Shown here piece after piece: positions 1 through 12,700 of a stretch of 64,000 nt of DNA. The position numbers and the translations under genes are program-made. How positions within the stretch are numbered: position 1 is the stretch's first letter; every line of letters starts with the position of its first letter. A model generated the notes under the pieces. That model was given only the letters and a program-made list of their open reading frames with translations, did not search any database and had not been told where the DNA came from. The stretch comes from Persicaria tinctoria. Taxonomy: Eukaryota > Streptophyta > Magnoliopsida > Caryophyllales > Polygonaceae. The stretch is taken from assembly GCA_037127255.1 (NCBI GenBank), contig JBANSL010000014.1, positions 1,552,501 to 1,616,500 of the forward strand, written 5' to 3'.

Positions 1-90
1 AAACCATACTTTCAAATTAAATCCGAGCTGAGACGATTGAAATGCATTAATTCTTAGTTATATACTGAATGCCATAAAAGATGACATCAA

Positions 91-162
91 TCCGTTGTCG
101 TCCAGCGGTTAGGATATCTGGCTTTCACCCAGGAGACCCGGGTTCGATTCCCGGCAACGGAA
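91..162 (+). tRNA. tRNA-Glu (anticodon TTC)
   Basis: A complete cloverleaf can be folded. The acceptor stem TCCGTTG pairs with CAACGGA. The D arm lies around CCAGCGGTTAGG. The anticodon arm CTGGC-TTTCACC-CAG carries TTC, and the T arm has the canonical box B GGTTCGATTCC. A T-run directly downstream (165-170) is a typical RNA polymerase III terminator. CCA is not encoded, as usual for nuclear tRNA genes. It delivers glutamate to GAA codons. Confidence 0.95.
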
Positions 163-726
163 ATTTTTTGCTGTCACCTTTTTTCATTTTTAATAACGGA
201 GTACATTTTATATCACAAGCAAATCAGGATTTAACTCATTTTATATTGTTATAAAATTAAACCCATTGTTAATAATTGCCTAGGTGAATTGCAAATGACA
301 GTGCAGAGCGATTTGGGTGAATAAGTTCAAACTTCAAACCGCTTTGCAACGAAGATTTTGCCAAATGCAACGCAGTGGATTGATTCACAATCAGATGAAA
401 CGCATTATCAGATTGATTCCAATTACAAAGGTCATGAGGGTGTGTAGATGCAACTTCAAAGGGGAATCAAGCCAAAAAAAATACTGTATACATTAAGGTG
501 GCAAATGAATGTACCATGATTTTGTTTTCTGGATTGTATCTAATGGTAAACAAAAGCCTGAGGGACTAACCGAAATGACTACTACTTCCATGACCATGGA
601 AGTCGACATAATAAGGGGCTACGAATCCAGCTAGTTGAGTTTTCCAGCTGCTAATCTATACCGGAAGAATATATAAAGGGAAGAGGCACCCTAAAACCAC
701 AAAATGGGTGCGTAAATCTATAGACG
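163..726. other. intergenic spacer, tRNA-Glu to ATRX 3' end
   Basis: No ORF or RNA gene is seen here. The stretch is AT-rich and probably contains the 3' UTR of the minus-strand ATRX gene, whose stop codon is at 727-729, followed by the tRNA terminator side. Confidence 0.5.
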
Positions 727-3700
727 TTAGTCAATCTTCAGCGAAGACCTGGCAACAAGCGCCTTGACCTTTGCGTCTTCCCACCTAATCTCCTCGGCAC
801 ACTCCCCGCAGAAAGTACTGCATCCAGGTTTGGTTCCCTGGCAGCGTAGAGTCAGCAGATGTGCAATAGGGGTGCACTGCCTCTGTGGAGTCCGAAACCT
901 CAATCTGGAGAATGGAATGGAAGCAATTTTAGACGTTTGTGCAAGCGGGTCCTCTGAGCTCGGTTTTGATGGTGGCTGGAGGAAGGATGCACTTGAACGC
1001 TCTTGTGCCAGTGGGTCTTCTGGACTAGGTTTTGAAGGTTGCTGGGGAAAGGAGCTAGGATTGACAGGAACTCTTTGCACTTCTTCCCACTCCATGCCTC
1101 CTCTTCGGAACACCTCCCAGGCCATGTCTTGTTCCTCTTTCGTAAGCTTCTCCTCCTCGTTCTCTTGCAGAAGGGTCTCATGCTCATGGTAGTTTGCAAT
1201 CCACCTTGAATGAGAAAAAAATTAGAAACAGTAAGGAGTCGTTCTGAGCATGCTATAATCGAAGGACCCCAATCTTGAACAAAGAAAAAAACTGGTTTGT
1301 TCTGTCATAACAGATGTTCTACCTTGGACTATGCCGACTGAGTAACTTCTCCATCAATTTGTCAGAGCAACTACCTGAAGCATTCGACTTCTGCTTCAGC
1401 AAATTCCCAGCTTTCTCACTAATTGTGTCAGCCACATGACCATTTTGTTTGGCCAACACATCTATATTTTCATCATCTCCAAAAGCGAAAAGATGTAACA
1501 TCTCTTCTTTGGAAATAGTTCTGTGGACCTGTTGCCTATCCACCACCCTTGCAGCTAGACCTTCTTTTGTCACCTGTTCAAATCCAAGTTCTTTATAACA
1601 ACTTCTACAACCTTTTCTTTTCTCCCGAAAAAACCAAAATTGTGGATAATGGAGGCAGGGACACTCTTTATAAAATCATACCTGTCGTTTGTAAATCTTT
1701 TCCTCCATAGTCCCATGTGCCATTAGACGGTAAGCATACACAGGTTTCGTTTGACCATACCTGGCAACGGACACAAATTACATAACTGGGAAAGTGCAAA
1801 GCAAAAAATGTCACTTTAAGTAAGTAGTAGTAGAAACAAACCTCCAAGCCCGATATATAGCCTGAAGATCATATGTTGGATTCCAGGAGCCATCCACTAT
1901 AATGACACGATTAGCAGCATATAGGTTAATTCCCAAAGATCCAGCTTTGGTTGATATCAGAGTACACTTGACTCTCTTGTTCCGGGGGTCATTGAACAGT
2001 TCAACCAACCTCTGTCTTTCATAGCCTTCAGTTTTCCCATCAATTCTGGTTTGCATAAAACAAAGAAAATGCTCAACTTCAGGCAATGAGTTCCTACCCC
2101 ACATGTATATCTCATCTCATGCAAGGATGTCAATTAGCTAGCTCATAAAATGTGGAAGGAATGATAGATTATAGGTTTGAATTTCCTAGAAACCAATCTT
2201 ATCATGCCTCACATATACAGAGGAAATACAAAAATAAATAAAATCAAATCAAAACCAATCATATTAGCAGCATAATCCCAATGTCCATTCATCTATACAC
2301 ACCTGTACCAGTCTTTTCCACGTCTCCAGGATTTCCCTACTTTCGCTTTCTGGGGAAGCTTCGACAGGTAATACTCAATAAGATCTAAAGTGGCTATACT
2401 CTGGCTGAAAACCAAAGCTTTGTCACCCAAATCAGATGCCATGGTAAGAATTTCTAGCAGCAAAACCATTTTGCCACTGTAGTTGGCTTCTCGATAGTTC
2501 TCTACATTAAGCAGGTCATTCCACCAACCCTGCAAAATAAAGGAAAATGCATAAAAGTTGTGCACCCCAACCAATTTTTTTTAAGGAAATTGATGTCAGC
2601 AAAGAGCAAGCCTGAGAGACATTAATCAAGGGTGCCAGAAAATATGATTAAAAAACAACTATCCACACCTCAAGGAAGTAACTAGTAGCAGTTTTCTGAA
2701 GAGATGCATTCTTGGCCTTTGATTTCTCTGTATATGAGTACAATAAACATGCATTAGATTCGTTCAAAAAAAAAGTACACACCAAACAAAATACTCTAAA
2801 GCAAGATAAAAATAGAATATTGTACATCTGCTTGACATCGAGAAGTGGATCAAACATTGAGAACGGAGATGCAAGAGAACTGTAAAGCAGCCCAAATAAG
2901 AAATAACTGAAATAGCTATTTCAATCTGAAAAGGCAAAGAAACTTCTTTCCAACCCCAAAACCCCGAAGGAAAAAAAGAAGTGAACATCAGCATTTCATA
3001 AAACAAAAAGGCCAAGTATATCATAGATAAAGAGAAAGCTCCAACTCATTAATTATTCCCAAAAATACAGGCCCAAAATGAAGTACCTCCAGTGGCTACA
3101 TTGAAATCCATATTCTCATCGCTGGAGCAATCTTCTGGAAGAAAACTTTCAACAACTTCGCGTTTTGCATATCCTCTCTCTTTCATCAATTTCAAGATCC
3201 ACGGATGGTTCCATACCTGCCAAAGTAAATCAAAATCGGGGAGTAAATTATCATCATTTCTGTTTATTTAATATCTATTTTTCTTTTAGCGATACTAATT
3301 TTTGAGTTGACATCCGTATAAACATTTAATTGAAGTTATGTCGTTATGTAGGCGCGCATATCATTAACAATGCTCTAATTACATAGACACTCTGAGGAAG
3401 ACCGGAAGAGCAACTAGATGATGCCCATTCTGTCTTCAACAACCTCCCACCCACCAACCACACAGGTACAAAAAATAAACAAATAAATACCATTTATTGC
3501 AAATTGCAAGAGAAGCTGGGAATTTTCTGATAGGGTGATCTAAAACAGCAAGATGCATTAAAAAAGAGAAAAGAAAAGCTAGTTGTGGCTATGAACAAAC
3601 TCTGAGGAGGCCCACACCATGAAAAGAGTAGATATAGAAGAAACGTAATATCTTCAAGGTGCTTCAGCTGCATTACAAATATTAAATACTCCATCCATTA

Positions 3701-6700
3701 AGAGTAGAGTATTGTTTCCTTCTCTATAAGTTCTATGCCCTAGAATGTAATCGAGTTAAACTTTGATGGAAAAATGTTCAAACATGCAAAAATTCATATG
3801 CAAACTTGAGCATAAAGAAGATGTAAAATCTTCTTTATGTTCCATGATTTTGGTAGATTTGGATTAGTGTTTCACACCACTTAGTCCCACTTTCGCACCA
3901 TGTAAATACTTCTATTTTCATGCAATATATTAACCTTTAAAATCAAAAAAAGATGTAAAATCTAAACACGCATTTTCAAGCAGCAAATGCGACACAAAAA
4001 CCAAAAGTATCATTCGAAAATAAAAATGCATCCTCAAGCAGAAAAGTACAATAGATCAAGTAAGAGAATTTATATATTTGTGTCAGCTGTGATTATAGTA
4101 CCTGAGCCAAAGCCTGGTACCCAGCAAAGAAGCTTCTCCTCCTCAGTCCTTCTATAGAATCCTTGTTATTGGTGAAACCATGAACATCTAGAAACTTCTT
4201 GTATAGTTTCGTCTGGAGCTGAGAAAGCTTTACAGCCACCACAAACACAGTTTTAGGGGGAAGGTCCTTCTTCACCACACTCATATCCATTCTCTGAACA
4301 AATCCTTTCAATTGCTCATAGAGAATATGTGATCTTTGATTCATAATGCGAACATCATAAGCTGTAGAATTCGTGTGTTGTCCGTTCACTATCGGGTTCT
4401 GGAAACTGCAAAAGTTAACAGAAGTAAGAACAGCCATCAAAGCAAAACCCTCGTAACCATGAAAAGTAGAAACATAAGAAAAACACTTGCCGATTCCTAA
4501 ATTCATGGCTGCTACCAAGAAATCCTTCTCTCACAAAATCAACCATCTGTACCAAATACATGTTCCATTATAGACTGTTAATACTTAAAATTAAAAAGAA
4601 ATATGCTTGATATTGTAACAATACTAACACAATAATATTCCATAAGATTGTTCTGAAGAGGGGATCCAGTCAACGCAATTCTTCTATGGCACTGCACTTG
4701 TTTTAAGGCTTGTGTAATCTCAGCCACATTGTTCTTGATCATATGAGCCTCATCACAAACCAGTATATCAGGGCCTTCCTGAAACAATTGCAAAATGATA
4801 AAGAAAAGGCATGATTAGAATAGGTCACTCGAGCAATTAACATAACACACATTAACCAGTGATAACATCCATGCTAAGACCTGACGCAACAGAAGAATGT
4901 AGCCTGCGTCAAAAATTATTGAACCCAAAAGATAATTGTTTATTTATATTGGTCGAAATGAAGTTCCACACTTTTACTATGAACTAATTTATGCTTCCGA
5001 GGATACTGAAATCTGGTAGACTAGATCGGAGAGATCAAGTAACGGGTAAATTTGGATAGAAAAGAGAAGGAAATATGAGATACGAAACAGTAGCAAAAAA
5101 AAGGATAGAATAGAGTGATTCACCCGTCTTGGTATATTGTATTTACCAGTATATATGATTAATCAATTGGCAAATATGACAGCTTTAAAGTCAGTGCTTG
5201 ACAGCTAGAAGAAATTTTCCAAGCCATATATAGCCAATAAAAAATCACCACACACCAAGTGCAAATAGAGAAAACAAGATAATGGTCAGTGGCCCGGGAA
5301 TTCTAAACATTAAATAGAACAGGAAAAGAAAAAGAAAGCATTTCATTTGTCAGTGGAGAGAGAAATTGAATCAGAGAACCAGGTAGAAGAATAAGGCTTA
5401 ATAATGAGACCAGTAATAATAACATTTGCATTTTTTTACTCTTAATGGCAATCCTGGCCTAATAATGGGACTGGTAATAATAACACGTGCAATTTTTTAC
5501 TCTTAAATGCCAAATCCTGGATAATGAACAGTGAACAGAGAGGCAAATTCACAACTACCACATAACATGGGCAAAGCATCACCAAGTGAATATATTTTTC
5601 AATGAAAACTGAAACAATCAAGATTCAAGAATTTGAGACTTGAGAACCTAGAAAATAAATACCTTAAGAGCAGAAGAGATTTGTTTAGCTGCCTCAAGAT
5701 CCTTGGCATTCTTTCCCAGTGACAGATTTCTAAATGCAGTATAACCAATTAGAAACACTCCACCTTTCCTTTTCCACTTCTTCAGCAATTCTGCTCTTCT
5801 TTCCCTGTCAAAATTAATCACAACGACAACCACAACCAAACTGTTTAATTAAGATTACGAAACTTACAATTTGTAATGAATGGGATGAAGAAGAAGAATT
5901 TTCTGGCAATTCGACGACTTATAATACCTCACCATAGTTTCTCATTCGGATTTAATCTCCAAAAGATATATCTAGACTAGCTTTACAAGAAGCTTAATGT
6001 GTCTTCCCAAGGAAAAAAGCACTCGAGAATATTTAATAAGCTTAAACTCCTAAAAGCGCTGAAGTTTCCATTTTAGCTTGTTATCCAAATGACTCCTTAT
6101 TTCCTAAACTCTAATAAAAATAAAAATAAAAAAGTTGTTGATGGCAACTACATCTATTCCTTGTGAAGGGGGCAAGTTGGCCCAATCTGCCAAACATACC
6201 CTCTGCTGAAATGGGTTTGACACTGAAACTACAAACTGAGCTATGATCTCTGTTTCTAAATACCCAACTTTCATTTTTGTCCAAATACATTACAGTATCC
6301 TACCTGAAGATATACTTCATAACAAAAAATAAAAATCGATAAAATTGCCAAAAACCTTGATTTTGAGCACTAATCTCAAGAAGCAGGTTGAAATATCATT
6401 ATCTCTGGTGAATTGAATAGTTTGTGCTTTGTCCAGCTAGTGATATGCAGAAAGATCAAAATAGTAAGCTGAAAGGACAGAAAAGACCTTGGAACATCCT
6501 CCAGCATGAACACACGAAGGGGCTTGTGTTCTGAAGGTGTCCATTTGCCAAACTCCTGGCGCCAATTATGGAGGACATTTACAGGTGTAACAATAAGAGC
6601 ACATCTCATGCCTAGATCAATACTTCTCATAGCAGTATATAAGAAAGCAATGACCTGTCCAAATAAGTCCGACATAAAGACAACCATAAGTCCAACATAA

Positions 6701-9700
6701 GTATATCGAATAACAAACTTTCAAGTGTTCAACATATGGCATGAAACTGAAGATACCTGAAAAGTTTTCCCAAGACCCATCGTATGAGCCAAAATACAAC
6801 CTAGTCCCTTGTCTCCAGCTCTGACTTTCCTGATGGACTGTATAATATTTTCCCAAAGAAAACGTATACCTGCAATCTGCAACATGATACCTCATAAAAA
6901 TCAAAATGTTCTTAAACACGAAGGATATTACTTAAAAAGAAAAACAAACAAAAAAAAAGATGATATCTAGTACAGATCCACCAGGAAGCAAATGCCAAAT
7001 AGGCCACATAAAGACTTGAATTGTCTTTATGGGCCAAAGCCTAACTAATACATTCAGCTCCTATGAGGTATTGATTAGTCTCCTCCATAAATCTATAATA
7101 TAGAATACTGGACCGTGCATCCATAAAGCAAGTTTTGAGTATCATACAGTACAAAAGTATGCCAGAAATAGAGCCTAAGAGAATGTGCAAGAGCAAAAGT
7201 TAAGGTGCATACAATTACTTCCCCAACAGCGAAGCGCATGAACATATCTGTAGAATATACATAACAAGAATACCTGATGAACTTTCAATTTGCCTGATAG
7301 GCTTGGAGGAATTCTTACAGCATCTTCACCCTTCTCCCTAACAACATTGACAATAAAACCCATAGAAGCATCACCAAGAACTTCAGAACTAGCACCTTCA
7401 GGTAAGACCCCAGTACTAGCCATAGAATTCATTTTCATTGTTTTGCTAGAGAATTGTTCCTGTAACGACTTAAGGCGTTCCTGGCGCTCCTACAAAATAT
7501 AGCCAGTGATAAAACATTCAGGCACAATAACTGCTTATTTATTTCTACCTATATCTATGTATCATAATAGTTGTTATTTTAAAACAATGCAAATATTCAA
7601 AGGAACATGTAGAATAACCAAAAGGATCTACACAATATTCTCTCACTTTCCTTTTTTAACTACGATCACTAAAACTTACAGAGTTACCTGAATTAATAAA
7701 TAGTGTAAATTAAGTCATAGATGAATATGGGAGAAAAAGAGCCTAAAATGACATAAATTGCTAGTATATTAATAAGAAGCTAGACTGCAGGGTACCTTCT
7801 CAATTGCAATTTTCTTCTTTGTCTCTTCTCCAAGTTCCGTGTCATCAATGATCCTCCGAATTTTCTTATGCTGGACACTAGAGCTACAATAGGAAAGTGA
7901 GATCTAAATTTAGCTTAGAGGACGTACCGAAATCAGCACTATGTTCAAAAAGAAAAACAACACAATTCATTAAGAAGATACAAATTACATCTCTACAATG
8001 ATAGTGTCAAGAACAAGACAACTTGATTTGAAGCCCTAAAAAGTGAACATACAACTTGAGAGCCTTATTAGAGTTGATCTGTTAAGTATGAAAATAATAT
8101 TGGACAATTTAACAAAAATAATACTCCCTCCGTCTCAAAATTTAAGTCATTTTAACATTGTGCACTAGTTTTAATAAAACACTCACCCATCAATCAACAT
8201 CATCATTCCACTAACTTTTTTCATTAATTTTATTGTTTTTAAATACCCACTCTATTTTTTAACCAATCAAAATCTTTTAAAAAGTCAACAACACAAAAAC
8301 CAATACAAATCATTACTATCCCCTACCTAGAAAACCTAAAACGACATGTATTTTGATACAACTAAACTAGTCTAAAATGACTTGTTTTTCGAGACGGAGG
8401 GAGTAGTAATAGCAACACCACATCCTAAACAGTAAAAAATGCAAATTGTAGAATAATTAATCACTCATGGAGTCATTCTTGGCATGCTATGAAAACCGCC
8501 TAAGCAGAAATGATCAAGAGAATGAAACTCATGTAGAGGTTGTTCTGGATTAAGTAATAGTTAAATGATGGCAAAAACAAAGGTTCAAGAGTAGATCCAG
8601 AAAGAGATAAAGAGGCAGATTGCTTTCCTGGAAACGGGATTTGATTAAACAGTACACACTTCAAGGCTTTTTGTGTAATAATCTAACACAATATAATGAA
8701 TTTCACAAGCCAGTGCAGCAGGTACTATAATGCAACATAAGTTAGAAAACAAAATCATGCTGGAGATAAAGAAGGGAATAGTTAAGCATGAAAACAATAT
8801 TTCAATCCCTTAAGAGGCTTCTCTACCTGATTGAAACATCAACTTGTGAATCTGAGTCATCAGAATCATCTGAATCATCTGAACCACTGTCAGAACCAAC
8901 TATTGTCAGATCTGTAGATCCCGTAGCTTTTTTTAATTCTAAGGTCAAACTTCGCAAAAGACCAGGAGAGCAGCTGCAGCATTTCCATCCGGATGACTTA
9001 ATTTCCAATACACATTCTTTTCCTAGGTTTCTATGTATACATGGAATACAGAACAACATTTTACAAGATTTACAATTAATTAAGTCACTGCTGCGTCCAC
9101 ACCAGGCACAATAGCACAAACTGGAACCACGATCCTGCATGCAAAGGCAACATTATTACTGAACATAAAAAAATGAAACTAGAACAGTAAATAACGTTTT
9201 ATGATTTTCATTTTCTCTCTACTATTACCATAAGGACAATTAAGGAATTAATGTGGCTTCATGAGATTAAAAAGCAAGAGAGCATACTCGATACCTTGTT
9301 ACTCATCTTAGATTCAACAACAGATTTGCACTTTATGCAGACAATAACCGCTAGAAGTGGATGTTGGAGCACCTCAGTCGTCACTTCACCACAGACAGTA
9401 CAGCTGAATTTATCCATCTTTGATAGACAAGCAGCATCAACAGGATCACCTCCATTTTCATCCAAAATAGGTTGTTCTCCATCAGCCTGATGATAGGATA
9501 TAGGAACACAATCATCATTCTCTGAAGAGACAGCAACAGCATCACTAGGAGTAGTAGTTCTCCTCCTCTTGGCTTCAATACAGTCCTCAGAAGACTCATG
9601 CTCATGTTTGACCGCTTGAGTTTCAATTGGTTTCACAGTGTTGAGCTCAGAAGTAAACATCTCCCTGGCAACATCAGTTGATGCCTCACAGCTACCTAAT

Positions 9701-12700
9701 AAGTCATCCTTTTCATCACTCAATAAATTTCCAATATGCTTATTATCAGCACTATCTGAACTTCCAGCAGTGTCTTCAATGTACTGGTCAACCGATATAT
9801 CATTTGTTCTTCTGTCCTGATTATAGAACAAAAGAAATAAGGCATCAGCATAAATACAAATTGACAAGAAACAAATTAAATGTTCTCAGATATGCACTTG
9901 TTCAGATTCAAAATCATCTCAGATGCCAGGAGGATTATTGTCATATACTCCCTTAAATATTACTACAAACAAAACAAATGACAAGTGATACAACTTGGCT
10001 TTAAAAAAAACAAGCTACACAGTAAACATTAAAGATAAGACCAAACAAGACCTGTCTTTTTCTCTTTTTGCTCCTCCTTTGCTTCAGGTGAATTTGGAGC
10101 TTTCGATCAATATTTGCATCCTCCTCCTCCTTCACCTGTGATTTATTAGGCAGAATCAGCTTAGAAAACACATTCACTTGAGAGACGCGGAATTGATTTT
10201 CAGCCCGTTTGGATTACAATGTACATGTTATTATAATGAGAGTTTGGCAAGTGAAAAATAAAATAATGCATTAATTTTGTGTTGATTATAATCCACTTCT
10301 GAAGCGCTTTTTTTTTATGTCTCTTCCTTTGTTATGTGACTCTCCTCCTCCGAAAGCGAACAACTTCTGGCAACCAGTACTACTGAAATTCAGTCCTTGG
10401 ACGTCAAACAGAGTTGCTTGTAAAACCAAGCTCAATCCCACCACGCCGCGGCAGTAACTCAAACAGTTCTGACTTCTCATTTCGACCCCCTTAAAGACAC
10501 ACAGAGAGAACCTCAACCCCATCTCCTATCGACCTCCTACCAACATGAAACTCACACAAAATACATCATCCAAACATTAATTGATTTAAATAAAGTAACA
10601 AACCTATATTCGATCCAGAAACAACATTTAGGCACCAATTTCACAAGTTTCGTCCCAGTTAGATCTAACAACCACCCACCACCTTCTGCGAGCTGATTTC
10701 GACAACAACCAAGGAAGGAAATTGTTGGAAATAAAGGAAATGGAAGATTGGACATTCTACAGCAGCGGTGGAGTGCAGAGGAATAGATAGAGTAGCAGAT
10801 GGAGGAGTTGTTAGGTTGCTACAATTAGGAGGGATGTGTGGAGAAGTAGGTGGTGATGTGAGGCTAAGTAGTGAGCGAGAGTCAAGGGAATGAAAAAAGA
10901 GTTTATTTCTTTTCCAAAAGGACATATAATTTGTTTAAAAATACATTATAATGCGCATGTACCAAACACAGCTTATCTACAGTGATGTATCATAAAGTCA
11001 TCTTCAAAAATGTCCAAATAAAAGACTCTCATTTAATGCACAAAATTGCATAATGCACTTGTAAATTATTATAATGCATGCAATCCATATGGATCCTTCC
11101 TGGTTTAAGATTAGATAAGGCATGTCTGGCATGTAGTGCAATAAAGTAGTGTATAAAATAGTCGGGTAGAACCAATCAATCATAAGCCAGATGTCTACCC
11201 ATCGACACAATGATTCTCCCATATGAACAATTGAAACTCCTGAAGTAAATGAAATATTTGCTAAAAATGGCAACAGAAAGTTGAGTACCTTTCTATAATT
11301 TTTTTTCTGCTTATCAGAAAGATCTAATTCCTTCTCATTTGCTATAGCATCAGCTACAAATGGATCAGTACTGTTGCCATCAATTTCAGCAATTTCTTCC
11401 ACCTGACAGAAATCAATTTGTCAAAAGTACTGTTTAGAAGCAGATTATTGATCTAAATATATGAAGCACACCACAGAAAAAAGCTCCCATGTGATAATTG
11501 ATGGATATAAATACTATCAAACTAGTCGATAAGTTATCATTAGAAGGAATGAAAGCAATAATGGAACAAGTAGATAACTTGTTGGAAGGGGAGGAGGAAA
11601 GCCAACTTTTCTGACTAGCAAATCCAGTTGGTACAAAATCCCCAAGTTCTATAATAAACCCTACGCATCTTTTTACTATGACTTGTATTCCCAAGGAATA
11701 TGCAGATAACACAACATAACAATCTGGATAATATATTGTTTGCTTAATATGGACAAAAGCAATTAAATTAGCAATGTATTGAGCACTGTGATTAGAAGCA
11801 TTACCTCATCTACTCCAGGAAATTCGATTCCCATCACTGCAGCCTGTTGTGGAGTACTAGCCAAGTAAACAGAGGCCCAATGTTTACTGCCAAATGAAAC
11901 ACTGTCCTCTGATGTATGACTAGAAACCATTTTGACGAAGGAGTCCCAGTTGACCTCTGTTTTATCCGTTAAAATCTCACTAGTATCACCAGCAGCCTCT
12001 GTTTTATCTGTCACAATCTCACTACTATCACCAGCAGCTAATTTCCTTTCCAGATATCCACTAGCACCCTCTTCAAGTACTTTACCATGCCGTCTGGAAT
12101 CGATTCCTCAACAGATATCAATATCAATGCCTAACCAAATCTATCAATTAGTAATTCTAAATATGAAGAAAAAATGTACCTTCTAACAGGCCTAAGGGTC
12201 TGGAGCTGCTTTTCAGCATTTGTGATTGATTCTACAGCATCACCAGTAACTTCAGACCCTACCCAGTGAGTTCTTTTCTTCCAAGCTTCTGTGCAGCAAC
12301 CATTAGGGATCTGACTTTCAATCCACTTGTAGATACTAGGAAGATCAACACCTGCCCCGTCAAGTTGCTCCTGTTCAAAGAGGTTGTCAAAAAAGAGAAG
12401 CAAATCTCAAAAGTAAATGAAGCAGCCCACATTCGCACTCACTTACCACCCACGTCAAACAACAAAATGACATGAATTGTCCACTAGAACAATGTGCCTA
12501 TTTAATCTTAAGCTAATGAGGTATTTATAAAATTCACAATTCACTCTTAGCATTATTCACACTAAAGCTAACACAACAAAAAGCAAACAGATATAAAACT
12601 GTGCATCTGATGAGAATGAAAATTAGTAAAATTACTAATTACCTAGGTAAATTCAGTATGATAATTGAAAATCAGGAAAGATAAGGCTTATGGAAGAAAA

